DNA of 64,000 nucleotides from Vibrio sp. S9_S30 (lineage in GTDB: Bacteria; Pseudomonadota; Gammaproteobacteria; Enterobacterales; Vibrionaceae), in contig NZ_JAAUWT010000015.1 in assembly GCF_014694455.1 (NCBI RefSeq), positions 1-64,000 of the forward strand. The letters are read 5' to 3'. The notes beneath the pieces are model-generated. The model saw nothing but the letters and a program-made list of their open reading frames with translations, ran no database searches and had not been told where the DNA came from. Position numbers and translations under genes: made by a program. This document shows positions 17,253 through 25,304 of this stretch, in pieces. The first letter of the stretch is position 1, and every line of letters begins with the position of its first letter.

Positions 17253-19307
17253 TTATATCCAAGTTGACACTTTCTGGATCAGTACGTCTTTTGATGCTGG
17301 TTTCAGAATGTAGTCATTCATACCGCTTTCTGAAATAGACTTAAGCGTTTTCTCGCATTTTTCACCAGTAAAGCAAATGATCGGTATATCTTTTCCATTA
17401 TGCTGATATTTCCTATCTCGTATTGCTACGGTGGTTTCTATTCCATCCATTTCTGGCATCTCTAAATCCATTAGAATGAGATTGACATCATTCGAATTGA
17501 GTAAAAGTAGCGCTTCTCGACCATTCTCGGCTTGAAGAACTTTGTACCCCTGCCTTTCCAAAAGAGTAGACGAATAAAGCCGCAGGGAAGCATTGTCGTC
17601 CACTATTAAAATGGTTGTGCTTCCCTTATAACCTTTCGTTACTCTTGATGCATCACTACCCTTGGCTGTTTCTTCAAAAAATAGCTTATCTAACTTGGTC
17701 GCTAATCCTTTTGTGAAGGCGGTTACCTCAAGCAACTCATAGGACAGTATTCGATTCAATGACAGGTAATTCAGTATGTTACCGGAGTAAAGGTAAACGA
17801 TTTTTCCCTCAAAACCACACAGTGCCTTTTCAAGGGAAATGAAGCGTGTTTTATCTTCTTGATAACTAGATAGGTTTACCAAAATGACATCTTGGGTAAG
17901 TTTGCTTATGTTTAAATCCAAGGTTACAGGGTCACTATGAGTCAACTCATACCCCGTAAAAAAAGCATGAGATTGAAGCGCACTGAGTGTTTCCCCAGCC
18001 CCACCGAGATACAGCAGAGATTTGTCTTTTATTACACTGCTCTTCAAAGCAAAGACGCGCTCAGACTCGTACTTAGGGAATCTGAGTTCAAACTGAGTGC
18101 CTTTGTTTACTTCACTTTCACAAATGATGGACCCTTTAAACGCGAGCATGACTTTGCGGCAAAACGGTAGCCCTAATCCAAAGCCGCCTTTCTTGCCAGA
18201 CGTATAGAAATCACTGAATATTTGTTCGATGTTGTCACTATCGATGCCTGGTCCGGTATCTTCTACAAATATGGAATTAAATTCCTCTCCAACAACAAGT
18301 TTGATGTCAATCTGAAAATTTGTTCGATGCTTGTAATACAGTGCGTTTTTCAACAAATTGAAGATGACATAACGCAGTAATACATCACTACCGAAAAAAG
18401 GTTCGGACTCATCAAATGTGAGTCGAATCAAACTTCTATCAGCTGTACTACTAAAATGAAAACCTTCAATTGCGCTTTCCAATGTTTCCCCTAATGAATG
18501 TCGTCGGAAACTGGAAGTGGAAAGCTTATGCTCATCAATTGAAGTCAGTAAAAGGTTGATTGTTTCATTACCGCGCTCTATGGCATTCAGAGAATCATCA
18601 AGAATCCCATTAATCTCATCTAAGCTTTTTGCGTCAAGGGGATAAAAGTCGGATAGCTGCTGAGCGCTGCGTTCAGGCAGTAAATGTTTTACGACCTCAA
18701 TGGAGCTGTATACTGCACTTAAAGGGTTTCTCATTTCATGGGCAATCCCTGCCCCAAACGATTTTGCCAGTGATACTTTCGATTCATTTTCTGTGAAGTT
18801 TCGATAATAAAATAGCGTACCAAATGCATACGTAAAAAAGAAAACGGGCATTAAAGTCCACTCAAAATACGTTACAGGATCACCTTGTACATATATGGTA
18901 GCGTAAGCGGCGCTATACCCAGCAAGGCTTTGAAAAAATACAATTCGGGTGTCATAAATCAGTAAAATCTGTAGGAAAATCCCGGACATTAACGACATGC
19001 TCCAGATCATAGACCAGTCGTTTTTTAACAGCATGTAGGAAAAAAAGTATGGAATGCACACGCCTAGTGATATGACGTAGTAAATATGTAAGTAGCGCTT
19101 CAAATAGATAGGCAGAACATCTCTAAGTAATATGGGGACGAGCAACAACCCACATACAATTCTAAAGCCTAAATTTTCATAGCTTTCCGGAGCCAGCCAT
19201 GTCCAGACGAAGTAATAAGCGGGAAAACCAATTATCCCCATTAAAGCCACAATGGTCAGATTAGGCTCCGCGTATTCATAGATCTTTTTAGCGCGATCAA
19301 ACTGCAT
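17253..19307 (-). CDS. cqsS: CAI-1 receptor hybrid histidine kinase CqsS
   Basis: A 684-residue hybrid sensor kinase. The N-terminal part (about 1-168) has six hydrophobic segments and forms the CAI-1 receptor. A DHp helix follows with the phospho-acceptor His in AGIAHEMRNPL (His190). The ATPase domain contains NLLKNALYYK, EDTGPGID and GGFGLGLPFC. The C-terminal receiver domain (about 560-684) has DDNASLR and the phospho-acceptor Asp in LILMDLEMPEMDG. A degenerate receiver-like stretch lies between. At low CAI-1 the kinase should feed phosphate through LuxU to LuxO. Length matches V. cholerae CqsS (686). Confidence 0.96.
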   Translation of the reverse strand: MQFDRAKKIYEYAEPNLTIVALMGIIGFPAYYFVWTWLAPESYENLGFRIVCGLLLVPILLRDVLPIYLKRYLHIYYVISLGVCIPYFFSYMLLKNDWSMIWSMSLMSGIFLQILLIYDTRIVFFQSLAGYSAAYATIYVQGDPVTYFEWTLMPVFFFTYAFGTLFYYRNFTENESKVSLAKSFGAGIAHEMRNPLSAVYSSIEVVKHLLPERSAQQLSDFYPLDAKSLDEINGILDDSLNAIERGNETINLLLTSIDEHKLSTSSFRRHSLGETLESAIEGFHFSSTADRSLIRLTFDESEPFFGSDVLLRYVIFNLLKNALYYKHRTNFQIDIKLVVGEEFNSIFVEDTGPGIDSDNIEQIFSDFYTSGKKGGFGLGLPFCRKVMLAFKGSIICESEVNKGTQFELRFPKYESERVFALKSSVIKDKSLLYLGGAGETLSALQSHAFFTGYELTHSDPVTLDLNISKLTQDVILVNLSSYQEDKTRFISLEKALCGFEGKIVYLYSGNILNYLSLNRILSYELLEVTAFTKGLATKLDKLFFEETAKGSDASRVTKGYKGSTTILIVDDNASLRLYSSTLLERQGYKVLQAENGREALLLLNSNDVNLILMDLEMPEMDGIETTVAIRDRKYQHNGKDIPIICFTGEKCEKTLKSISESGMNDYILKPASKDVLIQKVSTWI

Positions 19308-19700
19308 TCATATCCCTAGCCAAAGCACGATTCTTCTTATCAGATAGTCGGGTTAGTTATAGCACAGAATAATACTCGATTCATTGAAACTGAGTGAAGT
19401 ATGATCCGCGCCAAATTTCTGCGACCAGTTAAATAATTCCTTTTTAAATTAAATAATTAGCTAAAGCACAATGTCTACTTCGAATTGTAAAGACGGCTTC
19501 TTCCAGTTTCAATCCTTCCCCCTATAAGCTAGAGAGCATATCGTACCTACGCTTCGCCACTTTTTACTCATTCAATCCCAAAAGTGAGAATGATATACAT
19601 TAAATAACGGAAGAAACCACCCTCTCATTTTGACGTCAGAAATGCCGAACTTCACGTTAGATGTACACATGATGACTCTTAAACTGATTAAGTTATCATT

Positions 19701-19740
19701 ATACCTTCCAGTGACTTAAAATACCTTCAAGTCACTCAAA
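19701..19740. repeat. 20-bp tandem direct repeat, two copies
   Basis: Copies ATACCTTCCAGTGACTTAAA and ATACCTTCAAGTCACTCAAA abut and match at 17 of 20 positions. Within them AGTGACTT and AAGTCACT also form a perfect inverted pair. The 20-bp spacing, close to two helical turns, would place two protein sites on one face of the DNA. Confidence 0.6.
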
Positions 19741-19964
19741 CTTTTCTTAAAATGTCTTCCGGTACAATTGGAAGGCATGCCTCCCTAATAACCTCAAATT
19801 CTCATTCAAAAGGAATGGATTGACACAAATAAAGAATCAGTATATCGATAAGGCTCCTTAAAATGCTCCTCACCGTTAGGAGATTCTAGAGTGAGATCAT
19901 TCGTGCATTGGGTAGGGTTTAATCAATAGAAAACTATGCAGATACAGTGAGTCGAAGTAACGTA

Positions 19965-19998
19965 TTTTTCCGGTAGGTAACTTTTTCCGGTAGGTGAC
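19965..19998. repeat. 17-bp tandem direct repeat, two copies
   Basis: TTTTTCCGGTAGGTAAC and TTTTTCCGGTAGGTGAC abut and differ at one position. They lie about 230 bp upstream of the DUF413 operon. They could be an operator array or a replication-slippage product. Confidence 0.6.
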
Positions 19999-20229
19999 TT
20001 TTATAGAAGTTCTGACTTTTAATAGCCCAATCGATTGCTTGACTAAAGCAAATACTTCATTAATGACCTTGTAGATTTGCTCTCAATCCCTTAATTTGAT
20101 TGACGGATGATCTCACAATAAGGGAATCGAACAAATTAATCATTACGACAAAAATTATTTGTTGTTATCTTTCTCTTTCTACGAATATCTTTCGCATACT
20201 AGTCACCCTGTATAATTGAGACAATTCCG

Positions 20230-20580
20230 ATGCCTTTTCAAGAAATTCGGCAAGGTAAAGCACACTTCTACGACAACGTTCATTTCTCACATGGATTCTC
20301 TAAATCTGGAGACTTCACATTAGCTGAAGATGAAATCCTAACCTTTTTTGGAAAAACGTTGCTTGGACTTGAAACCCGTAAGTTAGCACCTGAGAACCAA
20401 GCTGAATCTGACTTCCTAGACGTTGTTCACGGCAAAAAAGATCCTAGTACTAAAATAGAGCGTACTTGGATGAAGTACGTGAAGCTTTCTCGCAGTAAAA
20501 AACCTTTCCACACTTTGAATAGTAACTCCTCAGTCTCTGATGATGGCTACAATCGCTTCGATTTGGTAGAGAATAACTAA
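20230..20580 (+). CDS. DUF413/MaoP-like small protein
   Basis: A 116-residue soluble protein matching DUF413, whose E. coli member MaoP (YifE) takes part in Ori-macrodomain organisation. Shared landmarks are the N-terminal FYDNVHFSHGFSKSGDFT, an acidic helix, HGKKDPSTKIERTWMKYVK, and FHTL near residue 95. E. coli MaoP is 112 residues. This copy heads an operon: its TAA overlaps the next ATG (TAATG at 20578-20582). The context beside an ATP-grasp ligase and a metallopeptidase suggests a role other than, or additional to, chromosome organisation. That is inference. Confidence 0.9.
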   Translation: MPFQEIRQGKAHFYDNVHFSHGFSKSGDFTLAEDEILTFFGKTLLGLETRKLAPENQAESDFLDVVHGKKDPSTKIERTWMKYVKLSRSKKPFHTLNSNSSVSDDGYNRFDLVENN

Positions 20581-21620
20581 TGCACATTTGTTTCCTTATG
20601 TATCCTTGGGATCGCGTGTGCCCAGAATCCGATACTACACTTCGCCTTGTTCATGAGTGTGCTTCACGTGGGCATACCGTTGCAATTACTTCGACCAGTG
20701 GGCTGACTATTCGAGACAGTACCGTATTTGGTTTCTGTAATGTCATCAAAAAAGGGCAAAAAATTTCGGATAAAATTCCTACGTTCTACCGCCAAGTCGA
20801 GTTCTCTAAAGCTCGATTACCTATGGCAGGATTCGATGTCATCTTCATGCGTGCAAACCCTCCCTTGGACAATCTTGCACTTAACTTTTTAGACTCAATT
20901 AAAGATGACACCCTGATCATCAATGATCTTGAGGGTCTACGTCTAGCTAACAACAAACTGTACACGGCCAGTATGGGAGGCACAGCGAGCGAATTCATTC
21001 CGGCGACGCACGTTTCTAAAAATCGCGACTACCTACAACGAGTACTTGAAGAAAGTGACAGTGAAAAAATGATTCTTAAGCCATTAAATGGTTTTGGGGG
21101 TCACGGTGTGATTGTCATTGAGAAAAGTGCTCAGCAGAATTTCCGCTCTTTGCTTGATTTCTATATAGGAGAAGGCGAACAAAGTAACTATGTCATCTTA
21201 CAAGACTACATAGAAGGAGCCGAAGAAGGTGATAAGCGTATTTTGATGCTAAATGGAGAACCTATTGGCGCAATGAAACGCGTGCCAGCGAGTGGTGAAT
21301 TCCGCTCGAACATTCACGCAGGTGGACACGTAGTGAAGCACAGCATTACCAAAGAAGAAAGACGGTTGTGCGCGGCTATTGGTCCTAAGCTCGTGCGTGA
21401 TGGTCTTTATTTCACTGGTCTAGATGTCATAAACAACAAACTTGTTGAGGTTAACGTATTGAGCCCAGGGGGCATTATGCGTATCAACAAGTTGAATCGC
21501 GTGCGTCTTCAACGTCCGGTAATTGATTTTGTCGAAAATATAGTCAATTCGAAAGATCTTCTACAGCAGAGAAAGAGCACCTTCCGTATGGCTGTTGAGA
21601 ATGCCCACATTGAACCATAA
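20580..21620 (+). CDS. GshB-like ATP-grasp ligase
   Basis: A 346-residue protein with the fold order of prokaryotic glutathione synthetase. An N-terminal pre-ATP-grasp domain is followed by the ATP-grasp with MILKPLNGFGGHGVI, a Lys/Arg-rich loop (RVPASGEFRSN then IHAGG), and the metal-binding end GLDVINNKLVEVNVLSPGG. E. coli GshB carries very similar segments. The gene is not next to gshA. It is coupled to DUF413 upstream by TAATG and overlaps the downstream gene by 20 bp. It may therefore add an amino acid or peptide to a substrate other than gamma-glutamylcysteine. The substrate is unknown. Confidence 0.88.
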   Translation: MHICFLMYPWDRVCPESDTTLRLVHECASRGHTVAITSTSGLTIRDSTVFGFCNVIKKGQKISDKIPTFYRQVEFSKARLPMAGFDVIFMRANPPLDNLALNFLDSIKDDTLIINDLEGLRLANNKLYTASMGGTASEFIPATHVSKNRDYLQRVLEESDSEKMILKPLNGFGGHGVIVIEKSAQQNFRSLLDFYIGEGEQSNYVILQDYIEGAEEGDKRILMLNGEPIGAMKRVPASGEFRSNIHAGGHVVKHSITKEERRLCAAIGPKLVRDGLYFTGLDVINNKLVEVNVLSPGGIMRINKLNRVRLQRPVIDFVENIVNSKDLLQQRKSTFRMAVENAHIEP

Positions 21621-23607
21621 GCAATACACTCTTAAAGAAATGCTCTCGCTGATTCAGCGAGGGCAACCTTTTTCCGGCGAACTTACTGATGCCGGATGCC
21701 TAGTCAAAATTGATGAGTATCTTCCCGTTGTTTGTACCGCCATTCATGCTGGCTCGCGTCTCCGTGATGAACTGCTCCATCGCTGTGTGTTAGAGAATTC
21801 TGAGCGTCTATTCGAAGAAGACCCGTTTACTGATGATATGATTGCCTCACAGCCAATCACTCTCGTCGGTTTGGATTCAAGGTTTGAGTATGATCTCAAC
21901 CGCGCATTGACGCTAAGTACATACTATAAGTCGGCGTGGAATCGATTGGTTTGGAAGAAACCACTCGGAGCGAAGCACAGAGCAGAAAGCCACCGAAAGC
22001 ACACGGCGTTTTACACCGTTTATGAAGCCATCATCTCTAAACTTGAATCACTGCACGACAGCGTTGTGGTGTTTGATCTGCACTCATACAATTATAAACG
22101 TCAAAGAAGCGATGCACCCGTGTTTAACATTGGCACCGCCCAAATCGATATGGAGCGTTGGGGAACGGTGGTGCATCGTTTTTGTTCAGAGCTGTCGAAG
22201 GTTTCTCTGCCTAACGTGACGACCAGTGCGGAAATGGACTCAGTGTTTGAAGGAAGGGGCTACCTCATATCTCATACTAATGCCCATTTTGACCGCACTT
22301 TGGTTTTGCCCACCGAGGTCAAAAAAGTGTTTATGGAGGAAGAATCCGGCACCCCTTTCCCATTAGTGCTCGACGCGCTTCATTCTGGTTTAAAGGAAGC
22401 ATTCAGCCAAACAAGCGCATTTGTTCAACGTAAGTTCAATAAAAAGCGCCGTATCAATAAAGCTGACATGTTGAGTTCGAGTATTGAACCTAACCTTATC
22501 GCTGTCGATAAACAGTTATACCAACTCGCCTGTGGAGTAGAAACATTAAAATACGTCAACCCTACCAACCTAAATGTTGAACGTAAGCGCTTCGAGTCTG
22601 CACCAAGTCGTTACAAACCAAACTATCGTTACCGGCAACTCCCCATTAACGTCAGTGAGTTTAAACAGCAGCTTTATCGGCTACCCATTGAGGGGATCTC
22701 CGATCCTGATATGCGCCACCTTTATAGTGATATGGTACAAAAGCTCAATGATAAGTTGGATTTACTGACCTCGGTTGGTAGCGAGGCTTTTCTATACAAT
22801 GCATTGCGATACCATGGACGTCCGAGTAATCAGGATTTAGATAATGCGCGGTTTCTTTTGTATGCAAAACTGCTTGATGAGGATATCCATGAGCACGTTA
22901 ACGCTACAAAGGCGATAGAGAAACTGGCGGAAGCCGCCCGCGATCTAAGAATGAAATGTAAAGTTTCCGGTTCAAATACGCTAGCAGCCAAAGCAATGGT
23001 AACTGCGAACCCGCCAACTCTCTTTGTCAATAATAAATCGAACTTTTCAAATCGAGAGATTGAGCGTTTAGTACAGCATGAACTTGGAGTGCATATGGCG
23101 ACCAACTATAACGCCCGTGCTCAGACATTGAAGATTTTTCGTTTAGGGTTACCGGGCTCTACGGTATCGCAAGAGGGATTAGCAATATTGGCCGAGTACA
23201 AATCAGGGTATTTGTCACATGAACGCCTTAACATGCTGGCTAAACGAGTTCTTGCCGTTGATTCAATGTTGAAAGAACAGAATTTCTATCAAACATACAG
23301 TTACCTAATAGATGACTTGAATCTTGATAAGGACAGCGCGTTTTCATTGACTACTCGTGTCTATCGTGGTGGCGGCTTTACAAAAGATCACCTTTATTTG
23401 AAGGGATTCTTGCAAGCGTTGAACATCGAAAAATCCCGCTCTATCGAGAATCTGTACATAGGTAAATGCAGTTTCCGCTACCACGACTTATTGGATGAAC
23501 TAATGAGTCGTGGCTGGCTCAAATCGCCCGCTTTCTTGCCTCCAACTAACACCCAAGAAAGTAGTAATCAAACACTGGATTATCTTATCGAATCACTGGT
23601 GGTTTGA
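21601..23607 (+). CDS. fused N-formylglutamate-amidohydrolase-like and DUF1704 (QEGLA) metallopeptidase
   Basis: A 668-residue two-domain protein. The first 270 residues resemble N-formylglutamate amidohydrolases: CTAIHAGSR (His49), DSRFEYDLNR and FDLHSYN. The rest matches the DUF1704 family, annotated as flavohemoglobin expression-modulating QEGLA proteins. It has the zinc motif HELGVH (HExxxH, His493, Glu494, His498) and QEGLA at 524-528, whose Glu may be the third ligand. The eukaryotic relative MATCAP is a tubulin carboxypeptidase with the same HExxxH motif. A carboxypeptidase/amidohydrolase acting on a ligated peptide is plausible. The ATG at 21601 is preferred over a TTG at 21595. It overlaps the ATP-grasp gene by 20 bp. 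Confidence 0.88.
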   Translation: MPTLNHKQYTLKEMLSLIQRGQPFSGELTDAGCLVKIDEYLPVVCTAIHAGSRLRDELLHRCVLENSERLFEEDPFTDDMIASQPITLVGLDSRFEYDLNRALTLSTYYKSAWNRLVWKKPLGAKHRAESHRKHTAFYTVYEAIISKLESLHDSVVVFDLHSYNYKRQRSDAPVFNIGTAQIDMERWGTVVHRFCSELSKVSLPNVTTSAEMDSVFEGRGYLISHTNAHFDRTLVLPTEVKKVFMEEESGTPFPLVLDALHSGLKEAFSQTSAFVQRKFNKKRRINKADMLSSSIEPNLIAVDKQLYQLACGVETLKYVNPTNLNVERKRFESAPSRYKPNYRYRQLPINVSEFKQQLYRLPIEGISDPDMRHLYSDMVQKLNDKLDLLTSVGSEAFLYNALRYHGRPSNQDLDNARFLLYAKLLDEDIHEHVNATKAIEKLAEAARDLRMKCKVSGSNTLAAKAMVTANPPTLFVNNKSNFSNREIERLVQHELGVHMATNYNARAQTLKIFRLGLPGSTVSQEGLAILAEYKSGYLSHERLNMLAKRVLAVDSMLKEQNFYQTYSYLIDDLNLDKDSAFSLTTRVYRGGGFTKDHLYLKGFLQALNIEKSRSIENLYIGKCSFRYHDLLDELMSRGWLKSPAFLPPTNTQESSNQTLDYLIESLVV

Positions 23608-23642
23608 TAGTCGCCAACGGCGAGCTCACCTATGATGACGAA

Positions 23643-23668
23643 AAAGCGAGCTATATGCTCGCTTTAAC
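23643..23668. terminator. bidirectional terminator between the DUF1704 gene and ackA
   Basis: AAAGCGAGC (23643-23651) and GCTCGCTTT (23657-23665) form a perfect 9-bp stem with a 5-nt loop. The minus strand continues into more T residues, so it best serves ackA. It can also end the plus-strand operon. Confidence 0.8.
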
Positions 23669-23687
23669 GTTTCATCGTGGCAACCCG

Positions 23688-24881
23688 TTATAGCAATGCT
23701 ACGGACTGCTGGGCAATCACAAACTCTTCGTTGGTTGGAACGACCATGGCGATAGCCCCCAACATATCCGACCGAGCAATAATACCTGCTTCACCAAATC
23801 TTGCGGCTTCATTGCCTTTCGGATCCTCAACAAAACCTAGGAGCTTGAGATTTTTCAAAATCTCACGGCGAATTGGTAGTGAATTTTCACCAATACCTCC
23901 GGTAAAGATAATGGCATCAAGGTGCCCGAGTGGAACGAGGTAAGAAGCAATGTACTTTGCAACACGGTACGTAAAGACGTCAAAGGCCAGCTTTGCTCCC
24001 TCATGCCCTTCATCCATGGCATCCAGAATGCCACGGGCGTCTGAAGTCAGCCCTGAAACGCCAAGAAAACCCGATTTCTTGTTCAGCGTTTCAAACACCC
24101 TTTCTTGGTTCCACCCCTTCTTCATTAGAAATTCAATGATGCCTGGATCTAAATCGCCCGAGCGTGTGCCCATCATTAGCCCAGCGAGCGGTGTAAAGCC
24201 CATAGAAGTGTCCACAGAAGCACCATTACTGATGGCACACACAGATGCGCCATTGCCTAAGTGAACCGAGATAAAGCTGGATTCATCCACTGGTTTGTTG
24301 AGCATTTTGGCCGCTTCACAGCTAACAAAATAATGGCTTGTACCATGAAAACCGTATCGACGAATACCATACTCTCTGTACAATTCGTTCGATATCGCCT
24401 CAGTGAACGCTTTTTGAGGCATAGATTGGTGGAAAGCCGTATCAAATACAGCAAATTGAGGCAAAGCAGGGAAAACAGACATTGCCGCACGAATACCTAT
24501 CGCACCCGCTGGGTTATGCAACGGAGCTAGATCCGAAAGGCTCTCAATTTCCTGTAAGACATCTTCATTAATTCGAACAGTATGAGTAAACCGTTCGCCA
24601 CCATGAACAATTCGGTGACCTACAGCAACAATGTTTTCAGTTAACTTGCATTCATCCACTAATCCCACAATTCGATTAATAGCATATTGATGATGATTTT
24701 CAGGTTCACCAATCTTCTCTTCAAACTTATTGCCATCATGTTTCCAACTGATTACCGCATCAGGTAATCCGAAGCATTCACCTAAGCCGCTAATAACGGT
24801 GCCACCCGTTTCAGAGTCAATCACAGCAAATTTAAGAGAAGAACTCCCTGAGTTTATAACCAGAACGAAGGAATGAGGCAT
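23688..24881 (-). CDS. ackA: acetate kinase
   Basis: A 397-residue ASKHA-fold kinase that interconverts acetyl phosphate plus ADP and acetate plus ATP. Visible signatures are VINSGSSSLKFAVID at the N-terminus, GHRIVHGG, HNPAG, RYGFHGTSHYFVS, and the ATP-binding IFTGGIGENS near the C-terminus. I chose the Met at 24881, which starts MPHSFVLVINSG as the family does. Upstream Mets at 24932 and 24947 add a basic extension that is not family-like. No pta gene adjoins, so this is probably an additional copy to a chromosomal ackA-pta pair elsewhere; that is inference. Confidence 0.95.
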   Translation of the reverse strand: MPHSFVLVINSGSSSLKFAVIDSETGGTVISGLGECFGLPDAVISWKHDGNKFEEKIGEPENHHQYAINRIVGLVDECKLTENIVAVGHRIVHGGERFTHTVRINEDVLQEIESLSDLAPLHNPAGAIGIRAAMSVFPALPQFAVFDTAFHQSMPQKAFTEAISNELYREYGIRRYGFHGTSHYFVSCEAAKMLNKPVDESSFISVHLGNGASVCAISNGASVDTSMGFTPLAGLMMGTRSGDLDPGIIEFLMKKGWNQERVFETLNKKSGFLGVSGLTSDARGILDAMDEGHEGAKLAFDVFTYRVAKYIASYLVPLGHLDAIIFTGGIGENSLPIRREILKNLKLLGFVEDPKGNEAARFGEAGIIARSDMLGAIAMVVPTNEEFVIAQQSVALL

Positions 24882-25304
24882 AAGGTTATGAATCCTGTTT
24901 TTAGCTAATATTCTGAAGCGATATGCTTTCATCGAAGATGAATCCATTATTCAATGATTTTTTAATCTATCAACTTTATTTTAATCATCAGGTTAGGAGA
25001 ATACGCGTTTTGTTGATCTAGCGCAGCAAAGCATTGACTTAGTGTAGAAAATTAAAGAGCACCAATAAGCATCTGTATTAATATAAAAAGGCATCAACTC
25101 TATAGCGGTTAGATCCCCTAAAGCGCTAAGCATGTTGAATTATCAAACTGAAGAACCTACCAAACTAACCATTTTGCGAAATATGTTTGTAACGTTGTCT
25201 ATACTTTATTTGTAATAGATGTAATGGATGTAAGAAACAGAGTTCTGATGCATCTACAGCTTATGCGCAAAGCAAATTCGCGCTGCCATTGTTAAGGGTT
25301 AAAT
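24882..25304. other. divergent intergenic region of ackA and the GGDEF-EAL gene
   Basis: No gene or clear structure seen. It must contain divergent promoters for ackA and the c-di-GMP gene. I recognised no confident -35/-10 pair or operator. Confidence 0.4.

Larger units (their letters stand above)
19308..20229. other. 920-bp repeat-rich intergenic region before the DUF413 operon
   Basis: No gene is supported. The region is rich in short direct and inverted repeats, listed separately at 19701-19740 and 19965-19998. Further inverted pairs are AGCAAAT/ATTTGCT (about 20040-20080) and TTAATTTG/CAAATTAA (about 20093-20141). A TATAAT at 20210-20215 lies only 15 bp before the operon's ATG, implying a leader under 10 nt if used. 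This looks like a complex control region. Confidence 0.45.

Noticed and set aside
24261-24530. 89-codon ORF opposite ackA
   Set aside because: It lies fully within the acetate kinase gene on the other strand and is a shadow frame.
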